64,000 nt of DNA from Hydrangea macrophylla (GCA_033977485.1 CM066984.1:33957501-34021500), one strand, 5' to 3'. Positions 22,133 through 35,825 are shown, counted from the stretch's first letter. The notes: generated by a model not told the origin, from the letters alone. A program made the numbers and translations.

Positions 22133-23428
22133 CTCTTTGGCATTTGAAAGATCAGATTCCTCTCATTTCACTCACATTGCTAGAATATATTAAACCCATA
22201 TCTTTCACTCAGGTATACACTTCTTTTTTAGGTATACACTTCAATTATCCACTTGTTCTACTTTAAATCCTGAAATCCATTATGCATTAACATGTCTGAT
22301 TTTTTCTCTTCTATATGTCCTTTTGAATGAATGCCCACTTCTATTTTTCATCAGGGCCTATGGTGAAACTTCTTTTGGCCTTTGCTTGCTTGCAATTAGA
22401 AATGGTAGGATTCATTGTACGAACACCCCCATGGATGGATCAACACAAATGGGACAGAGCAACCAAAATTCTTACTATGGTATTGGCTTCTAAGCTCATA
22501 ATATATATCTCGAACTTACTTTTTAAGTTGATATTTTATGGTCTGAACAAAAAATCTTTTCACCAATTATGCATATGACGAAAGGATTTGCCCACTTTCA
22601 CTTTGCTGCTAAAAACTTATTATCATACTATTGTGATGGAGGGTTAGTGGTGGTGAGAGCCAAACTCAAATCTAGTTAGGTCAGCCAAGCACCTATTGTG
22701 TCAGTAATATTATAATATACACAATATATATATATATATATTTACGATTATTCTTTAACTTAACTGAAAAATGAATAAATTGTTTTCTCCTAATATATAG
22801 GCCACTTCATGTGCAGAAAGAATATTTTTATCCCACTGTTATTTTCTCTTTCGAGTTGTTATTATCTCTTAATATGGAAGCGTATCTTGTGAACTCATAT
22901 ATGACTGTTTGGAAAGTCATAGTAAATTAATGAAAATAATTTCATGCTGCATTAAGTTACGGTTCGTGCTTCCCACTTAATTAGTACCCTAAATCTTATA
23001 ACATCATCTCAAATGAGACAGTAGTAGAAAGTCTAGTTTAATCAGTAACGTCGCATTTTCTAATATATAATAGTGTATTCCCAAAGTGTTCTGCATTGTT
23101 TTAGCTCAAAAATGTAGTAGCCTTTTATAGTTGCTGCGTTCTGCTCTACAATATGCACTCTTATTGTCAGCATTTTTTATTCTTGTGTTGCAGGTGCTTA
23201 GGAAAGTGCAACATGATCCACAAAGACCATCTATATGCTGGATGTTGGTGAAGCCGAGGCTGCTCTTTCCAATACAAATTGTTTCTTTAGCCAACATCTT
23301 GGTTAATATATTGTCATTTGGTTTTAAAAAGAGTAAGGTTTTTTTGTTTTTTTTTTTTAAATTTTTTTTTCCATATAATATGACTTATTAAAATGCCCCA
23401 AGTAGTTTTGATTTTTATTTTATTTTTT
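22133..23428 (+). other. NLR 3' flank, possibly including spliced 3' UTR exons
   Basis: No second gene is supported. At about 23193 'ttgtgttgcag|gtgcttagg' resembles a 3' splice site followed by a G/C-richer stretch (to about 23270). Genes of this NLR type sometimes have spliced 3' UTRs, so this may be a UTR exon, but no protein evidence is available. A (TA)n run lies at 22720-22742 and a T-run at 23340-23368. Confidence 0.35.
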
Positions 23429-24045
23429 GCAAAAACCGAGAAGCATACAAGGGTCGTACGACTCGTACCCCACAAAAGGGTGGATCTGCCGCAACAAAGA
23501 GATAAAAACAAAAAAAAACAAAAAAACTGGAAATAGGAAATTCAGCTCAACCCAAACAAATGCCATAAAGAACTGCCCAACGCTAGCAAAAAGCTCGCAA
23601 GTAGAACCAAAGAAGAGAAGGATGGAGGCTAAACTAGGAACTAGACTACACTCCACCTGATCCAGGTAAACAGATACAAACAAAGTCAAGCAAGATATTT
23701 GATTTTATCATTCGTCCATGCATATCTCAATTTGGTCAACACCAAATCCAGTTTTTTTGTTTTTTTTGTTTTTATCTCTTTGTTGCGGCAGATCCACCCT
23801 TTTGTGGGGTACGAGTCGTACGACCCTTGTATGCTTCTCGGTTTTTGCCGCAAACAAATGCCATAAAGAACTGCCCAACGCTAGCAAAAAGCTCGCAAGC
23901 AGAACCAAAGAAGAGAAGGATGGAGGCTAAACTAGGAACTAGACTACACTCCACTTGATCCAGGTAAACAGATACAAACAAAGTCAAGCAAGATATTTGA
24001 TTTTATCCTTCGTCCATGCATATCTCAATTTGGTCAACACCAAAT
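23429..24045. repeat. Compound repeat: 102-bp inverted repeat interleaved with a 195-bp direct repeat
   Basis: The left arm 23429-23530 is the reverse complement of 23748-23848, nearly perfect and including the palindrome GTCGTACGAC. The 195-bp block 23553-23747 is repeated directly at 23851-24045 with about three substitutions. The order is arm, 22 bp, block, inverted arm, 2 bp, block. If transcribed, the arms would form a stem of about 100 bp around a loop of about 217 nt. The near identity of both repeats implies a recent local event, such as template switching. No coding capacity is evident. Confidence 0.85.
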
Positions 24046-25194
24046 ACCAACTATCAAGTCTGACTAACAAGTAGATTTCCCCTATCAAATTTGGGTGGGC
24101 AAATGATAGCCTTTGTATATCTGGGCAAAGCATATGATTAAAGAACTATATCTATGGACATGAGGTTCCAAAGGGATGCCAATGATCAGACTCCGATATA
24201 TCTGTGGACTTGAAGACAAAAGACTGGTCCATGGATGTTCTTTATCACTCTTTTCTATCAGATCCGAGACAATGTGAAAGATGTTGAAACTTCATGACGT
24301 GAAACTGTGATGAAACTATGTGGAGCGGAAGCACAAACGGTGATGAAATAAATATTCCCCAATTCCAAGGGGGAAAGTTTTTGAAGTTCCCAAAGTGAAT
24401 ATGAAGGGGCTGGATTTGTTTATGTATATTAGCATAGTGAAACTCAAAAACGGAAGTATTTTACTGCCTTCTTATCTATCTATTACTATATCTAAAGATA
24501 GAATTATTTTTTTTCCTCAGAGTTATGCCACGTGGTATCCCTCTCTGTTTATGTTTTGTTCCTATGTGGCATTCGCATCTTTTTTTTTTTTTTTTTTTTG
24601 TGTGCAGTCCCTTCACCTCCTCCATAATCCCCACCTTCAGGAAACCACATATTCATACCCCAATCTCCTTTGATACAACAGCTACTCATTTTCTCTATGT
24701 GAATCACATTTTCTTTCTCTTCCTCTACTCCTCTTCATCTCCTTCCTTCTCCGTACCAATGCCCAATCCTCTACCTACCTCGCCTCTAATCTCGAGCAGT
24801 TGCCGCTAATCTCTTGGCCTTTGCAGTTGGAGTCAACTTAGATCTCAAACCCTGACACGATGACATCATCTCAGAGGTGATTTGATGCCGAATATGAAGC
24901 TGACTCCATCTGAAATCGATGAGCTGGTTTCACCGACTAGATGGATAGATGACGGGTCCTAGATGTTCAACACGATAGGATTCGGGTAGATGAATGGGTA
25001 GGTGTCAAACCCGACTCACCCGACCCATGACCACCCGTAACGAAGATTAATGCAAAAAAATAACGAACTCTTGGAATCCACCAAGATCTCTTGGAGTCCA
25101 TGAAGACTAAAACTAGTACAAGCAATAATATTTTTTTTTATTTCATCATCAAAAGTTAGGTGGCCGGACAAACCTCCTAAACGGACTTCCCATA
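24046..25194. other. Unassigned intergenic sequence with a possible hAT-MITE scrap
   Basis: I recognise no gene. The T-run at 24580-24599 and a CT-rich stretch to 24790 keep short frames open without family motifs. At 24999 'taggtgtcaaacccga' followed by 'ctcacccgaccc' resembles the start of hAT-type MITEs with CCCGAC-rich interiors, like the complete one at 50922-51307. No right end was found. Confidence 0.35.
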
Positions 25195-25723
25195 CTAGGA
25201 AGTCTCAAACAGAAGTCCGCGGGATGCAAAGTTTACTGGACAGAAAGAGGTAGCCATTTTGAAGAAAGAAATCATCCCTGGTAGATGCCATAGTGGAGGT
25301 CAAGGTAGAGTATATCGGCCTAAAGTCAGGACAAGACTCGTAGTCTTCCTTTAAGTGCTCAAAGCCAGTGACATTTACGCTTATAATAGAGAGTAAATCA
25401 ATTCTCCGGCTAAGTGCATGGACAACTTTATTATAAACCGCGACCTTATGTTTAGCACGAAAGTAAAATCTTGGAGGAATTCTACCCAATGACCGTGCCT
25501 AAAATTCAACTTCTTTTGGGAACTGAGATAGCGAAGAGCCTCATGGTTGGAGTGAAGGACAAATTCTTATAGAAGAAGATAATGGCGCCAATGTCACAAG
25601 GCTTGAACAACAGCATAGAGTTCTTTATGTTGAGTATCTCCGTTTAGCGACATTTAGCTTTTTGCTAACATACGCTATCAGGTGATGCTCTTGGCCGATA
25701 ACTCCTCATATGCCAACACCATA
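25195..25723 (-). pseudogene. Gypsy RNase H to integrase-linker fragment
   Basis: On the minus strand, about 25700-25510 reads as the RNase H end of a chromovirus pol (HWRHYLL-type sequence followed by EFVLHSNHEALRYLSSQ with breaks). The frame 25489-25205 continues with KHKVAVYNKVVHALSRR and FLQNGYLFLSSKLCIPR, the equivalent of 'ADALSRR ... LCVP'. It differs from elements A-C in wording, so it is a different gypsy lineage. Both ends are lost. Confidence 0.7.
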
Positions 25724-26254
25724 TGTAGCACCCTGAATTTCCCCTGGAAATTCCACATATGACTAAGAAATAATGATGTCACCATGTATATGGTTATAGA
25801 AGGTCCATTAGGATTTTCCCAACTAGGAATCTTTATAAGGCCCTATAGTAATCATCTTGACGACGACGACATCATTATTAAGATAGTCCGAGTAATATTA
25901 GTCGTACCCTTGACACTTAAGTATCCTGTTTAGGAAACCATAGACGGACTTACTATGGACTCGTACAAAGCCCCATACATATATTTGTATTTGGGTTCAC
26001 TTTCATAGTTGAACATGTACACTAGGACATTTATATGCACTCCTAGACAACTACTCGAGAGTGGGACCCATACCACCTTATGTGGACCCCACCCAATCTA
26101 CCCTTAGACACACAAACACATACATATGTACACATTGTATACCTATTACATGGTATAATTTTCCCCTCATTCCCCTTCTATAAGTATGACCCTCACTCCC
26201 TCACATTACTCCCCTTTCACAGTCCCTAAACCTACACTCACAGCTCACACACAT
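25724..26254 (+). mobile_element. LTR-like fragment beginning TGTAGCACCC
   Basis: It starts TGTAGCACCCTGAATTTC and includes a TATA-like 'ttctataagtatg' at about 26178, followed by a CT-rich leader with repeated 'cactc'. That is a U3-R layout on the plus strand. It is cut off by the TGTCACGCCC start of the next LTR at 26255. No partner copy is visible, so the call rests on start and layout only. Confidence 0.45.
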
Positions 26255-28689
26255 TGTCACGCCCTGGAGTAGCGAAAATTAGAGGGAAATAAAATTTTTC
26301 TTTCTGGATTCGTGAGCCATGACTAGTTACATAACTGACCTATCCTTGCTAGTATTCTAACATGGTTATAACATAAGAAGGTATTATAAAACATTTAATG
26401 GTATTCATGGGGGAACTTTAAGTTTTTGCTAATAGGCTATTACAATAGTTCCAAATGAAAATCACAAAAATATAAGTTTGGGCGATCGACGCCACTTACG
26501 TTATTACAATAGACAAAAGATAGTTCTAAAGCGTAAAGGAAATCCTAATATGATAATAGACAAGATTCTTCTATTCAGCTGGCATATCCATGCCTTTCAT
26601 CAGCATACTCTTCTAAATAGTCTTCCTCAGGGTAACCTTCCTGATAGTCCCCCTCTTAAGGATCAAGATACTCTTCTTCATAGTTACCTGAATATGCTTC
26701 TTCATTATAACCTAAACGTAATATGTCTAGGGCCATAGAGTCGTTAGTTTTTGAAGCTAAGTGGGTTGGTCTAACCAATAACTCCTAATACAAGCAATAA
26801 TATACAAGTACAATAATTATCTCGATCTAGACATTTGATAAGCATATAACATGATAGTTTGAGGAGGTAGTGACAACACAATGGATTATCGATATATTCG
26901 ACTTTATTCAGACACCATCACTGACTCATGTGACTTGTTACATTACCAGTGTAACACTGTTAGCTTAGAGTGAAATGTTTACGTTGCTATCGTCACCTAA
27001 CAGGGCCCAATAGCAATTTTGGTTTTAAAAGAGTGTAATCCCTTTACTCTTGGGTCCTCGTGACCTTGCTTGAAGAATAGAACAGTCACAGCGGTATCAC
27101 CGCCTAACAAGGCCCAATAGCATTATAAGTGGTAACTACAATATTCAAGACTTGGATATTTTGCTACCATTGCCTGACAGGACCCAATAGTTTTATAACA
27201 CCAACTCGTGATTGACTAAATTGATTTGAATGGGTACTTTAGCTATTATCGTCTATCAGGGCCCAATTGCATCACAAATATAACCATTGATTAGATTGAA
27301 CTACTCAGACCACTGCAGTTCACTCAAACATGTGTGACAATATAATTGGGTTACTCTCCTCAACTAACCATGCAAACATCAACTTTGACATCACGACTCG
27401 ACTACGTTCATACAAGTGTTCATGCGAGTGTGTGATGTATAACATAACAAGCATGAATCATTATCAATTAAACAGTTCATCTTTAACTTACACACATATA
27501 ATACTCATCAAATATGTCCACACAAGACACACGAGATATTCATATAATACACATGGAGTATTTCTATAATATACCAAATGAGTTAGGATGACTCACCTTG
27601 ATGCAAAATCGTGAATACAAGTAGTGCTTCGGTCCCTATAATTCATATCATAACATAGAATGGAGATTAACATTTATTCTATTTATAAGGGTATAATGGT
27701 AATTGTGTCGAATGGGTTCCTAAACCTCAACATGATGATCCTGACATCATACTGAGTCTAATGCTATTGACTAGACTCAAATCGGAGTTCGTCATATAAA
27801 ATGTTGGGTTTCCTATACTAGTGTGGGCCATAACATTAAGCTGTATATTTGACTGAGTCAGAAAGTTAGTAAACATACGAAAATCGATCTACACGTCATT
27901 CTAGAAATTTAGGAACTGACCACGTATTTTCTGAGCCACAATTTATTTTCTACGAATTATCGAAGTCCTATTTATATAATAATAGACTTAGGAGCTCTAT
28001 ACTTATAAAATATATTTTATACTATATTTGGTCCTTAGAAATATTTTCATTAAATGTTAGGCCTTAAACAAGGCTAGTGGTATTTTCCTGCAATTTTTGG
28101 AATTGGTGTGGTATGTAAAATGATTAAAAGACAACCAAACGGGTCCTTATAATTAATTGAAAATACTAAGGTTTGAGTTTTATAAATAACAATTTATAAA
28201 AACAAAAGCATTAGGCCTTAATTTAATTTTTCTATATTTTAAAATAGTCATTACGTATTTATTACCTAAATAATTGTAATTTAAAACTAACTCTTATTAT
28301 TTATTTAGACTAAATAAATAATAGGTATAATATATAATTAATACAATATAATAGCTGAATATAAGAATATTATTTAAAATAATAATTGAGAATATGTAAA
28401 ACTTAGTTGTAGAATTTAAAATTTTTACACAATTTTAAACTATTTACCAATAACATATATTTATTTATGGGAATAAATGAATAATTATTGTTTATTTAAT
28501 GCTAAGTAAATAATTACTATAATATATGTAAATAATAAAAACAGAATATTAGGAATGTTAAATAATAATATCCCAGAATTTAAAATGATACAAAAACTAT
28601 TTTAACATATTTAAAAACAGTTAAAAACATATAAAATCTATTTATTAATAAAATAGATTACATAAAATTAATTATTAATTAATCAAGGA
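26255..28689 (-). mobile_element. LTR D, a diverged relative of the A and B LTRs (right border uncertain)
   Basis: It begins TGTCACGCCCTGG with 'gtagcgaaaattagaggg', aligning with the A and B LTR starts. It keeps the 'cagctggcatatcc' block and a donor-like AAG|GTGAGT on the minus strand (27591-27599). Internal subrepeats at about 26985-27270 share 'aacagggcccaatagc'. The right part is very AT-rich and decayed, and the expected 'ttaca' end was not found, so 28689 is a working limit. Confidence 0.6.
26985..27270. repeat. Subrepeats of about 85-105 bp in LTR D, four copies
   Basis: Four copies of a 'tatcgcctaacagggcccaatagc'-like sequence, with one-to-four-base changes, recur near 26987, 27092, 27170 and 27247, with unlike spacers between them. 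Confidence 0.6.
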
Positions 28690-29160
28690 TCCGCGGGTCA
28701 GCCCGAATCGACATGATCCAAATAGATCAATCGTTTAAAGACTCTGAAAAGTCCAGATCATTAACTCGCGGGTCAAACCGACCAGAACCCGAACTCATTT
28801 GGACTATTCATTCTATCTCACAGAATAAACCCAACCTAAATACCCACGGGTTTACCCAAACACGATTCATATTCGGACAAAACTCGAATCCATACCCGTA
28901 ACCTGACCCGACCCAAACGGATATGGTAGGATCCGAAACGAAACGATGTCGTTTCAATTAGCTCTTTGTGGGTTATTTTTAAAACAACCTGTCCCACTAC
29001 CCATACCCGTATACACATATGTACTAACCCAGCATCAACTCAACCCGTATGTAAAATGATATAACCCGAAAGCTATTCGGGTTAAACCATGTCCGACGTG
29101 CTGGTTCGCCGCTGGCGAGCCCATTTTCGCCGATAAATCTTCCCAAACTCGTTTCTCCAT
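28690..29160. other. Unassigned, CCCGA-rich sequence between LTR D and the copia relic
   Basis: The 'cgggtcaaaccga' and 'cctgacccgacccaaacgg' wording resembles interiors of hAT-type MITEs, but no terminal repeats or target duplication were found. No gene is supported. Confidence 0.3.
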
Positions 29161-29164
29161 CATC

Positions 29165-31214
29165 CCTCCATAGAAATAGCTTGTATGTGATCACTCGCAT
29201 TATTTATAATGAATCTCAAATTGAAATTAATAACTCAATGGTTAATTTACCATCTAAAAGGAAGTAACCTTATTCTAATCTAACAAGACTTTGGCATATG
29301 AGGCTAGGTCATCTCAATCTAAACAGGGTTATCAGACTGGTCAAATATAGGTTATTGGACACTTTGGTTCTTGAACCATTGTCGATCTTTGAATCTTGTA
29401 TAGAAGGAAAAACGACCAAGAAGCCCTTTCCTGCAAAGGGCTATGGGTTAAATAGCTTGTTGCAATTAGTACATACTGATATATGTGGACCAATAAACAT
29501 TAGATCACGAGGTGGTTATGAGTATTTCATCACATTTACCGATTACCACTCTAGATATGTATATATTTACTTAATTCATCATAAGTCTGAAGCCTTTGAA
29601 ATGTTCAAAGAGTTTCGAGCTAAGGTAGAGAAGCAATTAGATAAACATATAAAGACCATTCGATCAGATTGAGGTGGCAAATATCTCTCTAATGAGTTTA
29701 TTTATCATCTGGTACATGATGAGATTCTATCATAGCTGATTGTACCAAGCAAACCTCAGAAGAATGGTGTAGCAGAAAGAAGGAACCAGACCTTTTTAGA
29801 CATGATTAGGTCGATGATAAGCTATTCAGAGTTACCATTATTCCTTTGGGCGTATGCTTTGGAAACCGCATCGAACACACTACATCATGATCCAAGCAAA
29901 TCTGTTCCTAAGACACCTCGGGAGGTGTGGAGTGGGCTTAAGCCTTCTTTACAACATTTTCGTATATGGGGGTGTCCAACACATGTGTTGAAGGAAAAAA
30001 TGAGCAAGTTCAAGACACGATCGGAAGTATGTTACATTGTGTGCTATCCAAAGACCACCTATGGTTGGTATTTTTATGATCCGAGAGAATAGAAAGTGTT
30101 CATTAGGATGATTATATCATGAACCATAAACTTGGATAGTTTTGAAAGAAGTAACGAGAGAGCCCTCAATTTCCCCAATAGTTAATGACAATCAAGAACA
30201 AGAAAACACTACACCTTCACACATTTCTACACTGATACCTCATCATAGTGGGAGGATAGTCAGTCAGCCTGACAGATACATATTATTGAGAGAAGTTTTT
30301 GAAGCTGTCTCTGTGGACACTGAATCTGATCCTACCACATATGAGGAGACAATGGCCGTCATTGATTCACGTCATTGAGTTAAAGAAATCAAGGCTGAGA
30401 TGGAGTCTATGAACTCTAATCATGTTTGGGAACTTGTAGATGTACCTTCTAATATTAAACCCATTGGGTGCAAGTGGGTCTACAAGAGGAAAAGAGGATC
30501 AGATGGAAAGATAGAGACCTCTAAAGCTAGGCTTGTAGCGAAGAGTTATACTCAGAAAAAGGGCATCGATTATGAGGAAACCTTTTCACATGTAGCCACA
30601 CTTAAATCCATAAGGATTCCTTTGTCCATTGCTGCATGTCTCGATTACGAGTTCTGGAAGATGGATGTCAAGACTTCATTCTTGAATGACAATCTTGATG
30701 AGGACATCTATATGTAGCAACCAAAGGGCTTCATAGCTGACGCTAAAGATAACTTGGTATGCAAGTTGAAAAGGTCTATTTATGGACTTAAGCAAAGGTC
30801 CATGAGTTGGAACATTCATTTTGACCAAGCGACCAAGTCGTTTGGTTTCACCCAGAATCTGGACGAACATAGTGTATTCAAGAATAATGAAGAGAATGCA
30901 ATAGCTTTTCTCGTACTGTATGTTGATGATATACTACTCATTGGGAACGGTGTAGGAATGTTATCAACAATTAAGGTTGGTTAGTCAATACTTTTGATAT
31001 AAAAGATCAAGGAGAGGCGAGCTATATTCTTGGGATAAAGCTCTTTCGAGATCAGACGCGAAATATATTGGTATTATCTTAAGCTTCTTATATTGATAAA
31101 ATATTGACAAGGTTTTCCATAGACAACTCAAAGAAAGGTTTATTACCATTCAGGTACTGTCTACACTTTGCCCAAGATTAGTGTCCCTGGACACAAGAGG
31201 AGAGGGATCATATA
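29165..31214 (+). pseudogene. Ty1/copia pol relic (integrase and reverse transcriptase)
   Basis: Plus-strand order is GAG-pre-integrase (LWHMRLGHLNLNR ... CIEGKTTKKPF), integrase core (LVHTDICGPINIRSRGGYEYF, KNGVAERRNQTFLDMIRSM), the PKTPREVWSGLKPSLQHFRIWGCP block, then reverse transcriptase (GCKWVYKRKRGSDGKIE, FWKMDVKTSFLN, catalytic YVDDILLIGN near 30920). Stops interrupt it at 29669, 30090 and 30717, among others. Integrase preceding reverse transcriptase is the copia order. The frame is cut at 31214 inside a CPWTQEERDH-type sequence by the start of LTR F, so the rest of pol, RNase H and the 3' LTR are displaced beyond the nested stack. The 5' part and gag are also missing. Confidence 0.85.
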
Positions 31215-33447
31215 TGTCACGCCCCAAAATCCACGACACGTGGATGGGTCTAAGAGTCAAAGAAAGAGGTTAAGGAGGAGAAGAGATTCTACGTGGACCA
31301 ACCAAACTGTGCTGAAACTACGAATGAATCCTACATGGATTCCAAAGAAAAGTCAAAAAGTCAAAGATTGACCCATGAGGACCAAATGGGTCAAATATGG
31401 TCAGTCAACATTGTTTTGGTTTTCGAAATAATTTTAAAAGATAGTAATGTGGAGTCCCAATGAGGAAAAGATACATAGATAGAAAGAAATAAATAGAAGT
31501 TTGTTTTAAAAGTCACGTAATATAAGTTTTTGAGAGGTTGCAACCAAATGGTCCTTAAGAAATCAAAATTTGTCTTTTTCTCATAACAAACTATCCACAG
31601 GCTAACTATAAACCAAATTAGATTTCAAAATTTTTGAAGTCTAGGAAAAAGTTACTATTCACAGGCAGAGGGTCTTTCGACTGGTCAACCACTACCCTCT
31701 CGACTAGTTGAATGTTCCCTATCCAGAATTCTTACGAAATTTTCAAGTTTTGGAAATTTTCTAAGTATAGAACCTGTATAGTCATACCATAAACTTACCA
31801 GAATGACTCAAAGGAACAATGGAACATCCGAACCAACATGAACACGATTTTAACAGGATCTAAGTTAAAGGACTAACAAGTGTCCGAATCAACACGAATA
31901 AATATTTAATGTTAACATGCGCCAATAGACGACTCAAAGTTCTAATTACAAGTCCGATTACATTTAGTCAAAAATTCTAATATTTTCTAAGTAAAGGGCT
32001 AAACATGTGCTCAGCAAGTATTAACGAATTAAACTACAAGATTCAAATTTATTACAATATCATTTTAAACAAAACTAGAAGTTTGAAGCATTTAAAAAAA
32101 ATATTATTCTTCTCAAAAAAATTCTTCAAAGTGTGACATCACGCGTCTAGTCACTCTTGGGCCTTGCCCCAACTTGATAAAACTTGGAAAAATGGTTTGT
32201 CATTTTTTGTGAGAATGACGGCTCGTAAGAAGTATTATAGAGATATACTACAATTTCCATAACTAAAGATAAAATATGGTGATAAGAATGCCACTGCGGC
32301 AAGTGCAAGTGAAGAAAGCCCATAGGCCATGCATGCTATGATCACTCGCCTCGGTACCGGACTGTGAGCCACCACCCACTAAGAATGTAGCATACCAACT
32401 TCCGATAGCTAGTTGAATATAAGTTGGACACGTCCCTAGGTACGTCCACCCTGTCCTCACACACAACCCACATCCAGATTTTTATCACAATTGTCCCTCT
32501 TTGGGATCTATCCCCTCGTGGGATTTCTCATGCACATGTTATGCCGTGAGATTACCTATTTGGCCACAATGTCTTGAATCCCTTGATTCCACATGCAAAT
32601 GCCCACACATACAAATGTCATTAACATTTTTAAATCAAGATACATTATCTTGGGGCATTTATCAACAATTAAAAGGACAAGAAAATTATGATACTTCAAC
32701 TTAGTTTCAATATCTTTAAAGAAACATGACAATATGGGTCCTATAACATTAAGAACTCTCAATTAATATTCTAACATGCTTTTCACTTTAAGGATATAAT
32801 CACATAAGCACTTAAGCATGTAATTTCTCAAGTCTAACATGTGTGTATATATATTTGAACATGCTTTCAACCCAAGATTAAACATATAAGCATCTAGGCA
32901 TTTAATTTAATTTAGGCACACAAACATCTTAAAATGCTTTTTACCCCAAGTTAGTAAACAAATAAGCAACTAAGTAATTAGGGAAATTATAGCAAGAAGT
33001 CAAGTTTGGCATCCATAATATTTCAACAAAATTTAGAAGGGAAAAAGTTACCAGTATAATTAACTCCCACAATTTATAATATCAAAAAACAAATTAAGTC
33101 TAGGCATGGATGTCATAGCACAACAAGATAATAAATCCTACCTTGTGTTCTTGAAAAATAGACACCCAACAATCCTCAAGAAGATTAGAGAAGTTAAGAA
33201 TACCAAAGAAGCCCCTTGTCTTGCCTAGCCCATCCTTGAGTTCTTCAGCACCAATGGAGGAAATAAAATACACTAGATTGATGCCCTTGATGTGAGGAAT
33301 AATAGCCCTTCTCTAAGCCTTGGCCCAAGCTTGCTTGTAGAGGCTCCAATCTTGGGGTTTTAGGTTGAAGTAATTTGGGGTTTTGTGGTGTTCCAATATA
33401 GAGAGAGAGATATAGTGGGAGAAGAATAAAATAAAAAAAGAAATGAA

Positions 33448-33483
<36 letters not shown>

Positions 33484-33780
33484 AGAGATTAGGCTAAACA
33501 AAGAGGGGAAGAAAGAGAAAAGAAAAAGTTGTGTTGTGTGGTGTAGGTTAGTCCAAAAGTCAAAGTGGGTAGGTGTTTGGTTGGGTGTTGCACTCACACA
33601 CTAACATATACATATACTTCCACAAATGTACTGCTTTAATTTAAAAGTGTAATATAAATACCCAAAGTGTTATCACAATATTACCAATGTAAGAATTTAA
33701 ATGGGAAAAATCCTAAAGTGGGTCCCACCATAGACCAAAATTCCAAATTTACCGCCCCAAAAAAATTACAGAACATTACA
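31215..33780 (-). mobile_element. 3' LTR of old gypsy element F (2.57 kb)
   Basis: On the plus strand it begins TGTCACGCCCC and ends 'gaacattaca', followed at once by 'ttctaccccccttaaaaag', which is a minus-strand polypurine tract. It lies inside the copia reverse transcriptase region. A (GA)n stretch (33396-33482) sits in the leader position. The motif arrays of A and B are not evident here. The partner LTR would lie beyond the window. Confidence 0.7.
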
Positions 33781-34783
33781 TTCTACCCCCCTTAAAAAGA
33801 CTTCCGTCCCAAAATTCAGAGCAACAAACAAACACGAAATAGCAACAAGCTAAAAAACAACATTCTCCAAGCGGAGGAGAGGTGAGGGGAACACTGCCTC
33901 GCCACTAACTCGTCCTTCAATGTCGACTAATCGACGCTAAAGTGGTTTAAAAGCATACTAACCCATACTAAAGTCTTGCCTCGCTAGACATGATCCTGCT
34001 TCTCCAAGATATGGATACCTTGATCAATAGTTAGCTCATCAAACTCCAAATGCGAGACAAATCTAGTTAATACCTGTGCAACACAGAAATATCAAACACA
34101 TTAAAACAAAGTTGGGACGAGGGGACTATCTTGTCAACCCTACCAAAATCTCAAACAAACAAAAGAGTGTAGAGGTAGCTCCCTATTTTGCCAAAACGTA
34201 CAACTCACGATGTGGGGCAACCTTTAGAAACACATGGCCTCTAACTTCAAAGGGTAGGACTCACGTGCAACGATCTGTATAACAATTTTAGCGACTCTGT
34301 GTTGTAGTTACATCTTTGAATAACTCCGATCTTGTCGGATGTTCCTCGAACTAAATAAGGAAATAAACAGGTAAATCTCCATCGTCGGTCTATACGGTAC
34401 TAAGAAAAAGCTAAGCACCCAAGGTCTTCAAAAAATCCTACCAAAACTATGAAATAGATTTATGGTTTGCTGGTGCTCGGCCCTAACCTGATGATGTGTC
34501 AAGTGATTATGAAATAAGCTTGGGAACGTATCGCTTTGTCCCTAATCCAATAAGGTGGTTGTCGTAAATCATGGTATGGCTGGAATCTCTCAAAACATCT
34601 TCGTCATGTAGAACATATGGTCGTAAGGACTCAGTCTCTTCATCGAATTGCTGCGCTTCCAAATCTCGTCTTGAAGCATATGGTAGGCAACCTAACTTGA
34701 ATGATAAAACGTAAACGGTGGATCCGAAAAAATGAGTGTCAAAACCTTCAAGTTGCTCTAACGTCCTCAACTCTGAATGGCTA
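33781..34783 (-). pseudogene. Element F integrase and chromodomain-type tail, heavily decayed
   Basis: The minus strand still shows THHQVRAEHQ near 34490 (compare CKQVKAEHQ in B), GHVFLKVAP near 34220, then FEILVG near 34150, and scraps matching the chromodomain end, all in shifting frames. The frame 34770-34507 covers the linker before integrase. The last five bases (34779-34783, GGCTA) are the target site duplicated when element B inserted. The other half of F's interior is at 45313-46204. Confidence 0.65.
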
Positions 34784-35499
34784 TGTCACGCCCCGGAACG
34801 GCATAAATAGAGAAAAATAAATTTCCTTTATGGGTCCATAGGGAATGATGGGTGAAGTCACATGATTGTCCACACCACGTAGTACTAAGCAACAAGAAGT
34901 AATAGTGTAACAGGAATGAAGTCTAGGTTCTGATCACAACGTAACATAAAGTCAACAGAAGTTACTAACTATTACATATCAGAGTCTCGAATCAAATATA
35001 AGGCAGCGGAAGTACAAATGCCAAAGCAACACATGCCTGACTACAAAAAGATTCTAAAACGGTAAAGATAATTAGCTACAATTCTAGTCTAGTCTTCAGT
35101 TGGCATAAAGGTAGTCCTCGGCGTAGTAGTCTTCTTTGGTCTGACCTCTGTCGGGGAAATTCTCCACAGGGACTCCGTCACCGGCATAGTAGTCCTCTCC
35201 TGCAGGCCCTTCACCTGTATAGTCATAACCAGGATGCGCTGGAACGTAGAAATGTCCAGCGGCATAAACGCCGTCAGCTTAATGAAAGCCGAGTGAGTTA
35301 GATACTAACAGGGTATCGACTATTGATATTATTACAAGTTATAAACCGTAACCAAATTAGAATTCAGTAAGGGTAACTCCTTAGATCAATCCGATTATCC
35401 GATTACTAACGTTTTACTCATTTTAAGACCGATAACGCGTCTTGATAGGGGAACAGACTCGACAGTAGTTCAACTCTATAACATACCATTGCTCATCCA

Positions 35500-35825
35500 C
35501 TGCTTTTAAGAATATATGCACAGTTCACCTCATGTCATGGATACCACGTTAGTCCATCCCCCGCTTTTAAGAACATATGCACAGTCCACCGCATGTCAGG
35601 GATATAACGCTTTAAACAACAGTACATCATTCTATGCCACGACTTAGCGACGTCTACCAGTGATCACGGTCCACCGCATGTCATAGACACCTTCGTCTGT
35701 CTACCGCTTTTAAGAACATATGATTAGATCATCTGGCTATCTTAGGGCAAATGGTCCGGTTCACCGCAAGTCATAGACACCTTCGTCTGTCTACCGCTTT
35801 TAAGAACATATGATCGACCAAAGCC
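35500..35825. repeat. Subrepeats in the B LTR built on 'ccgcttttaagaacatatg'
   Basis: About four copies of a block joining 'caccgcatgtcatgga', a short spacer and 'ccgcttttaagaacatatg' occur in each B LTR (also at about 43760-44085). Spacers differ, giving irregular periods. Confidence 0.75.

Noticed and set aside
22327..22578. 83-codon frame downstream of the NLR
   Set aside because: No recognisable domain or homologue in the window; more likely 3' flank or UTR sequence.
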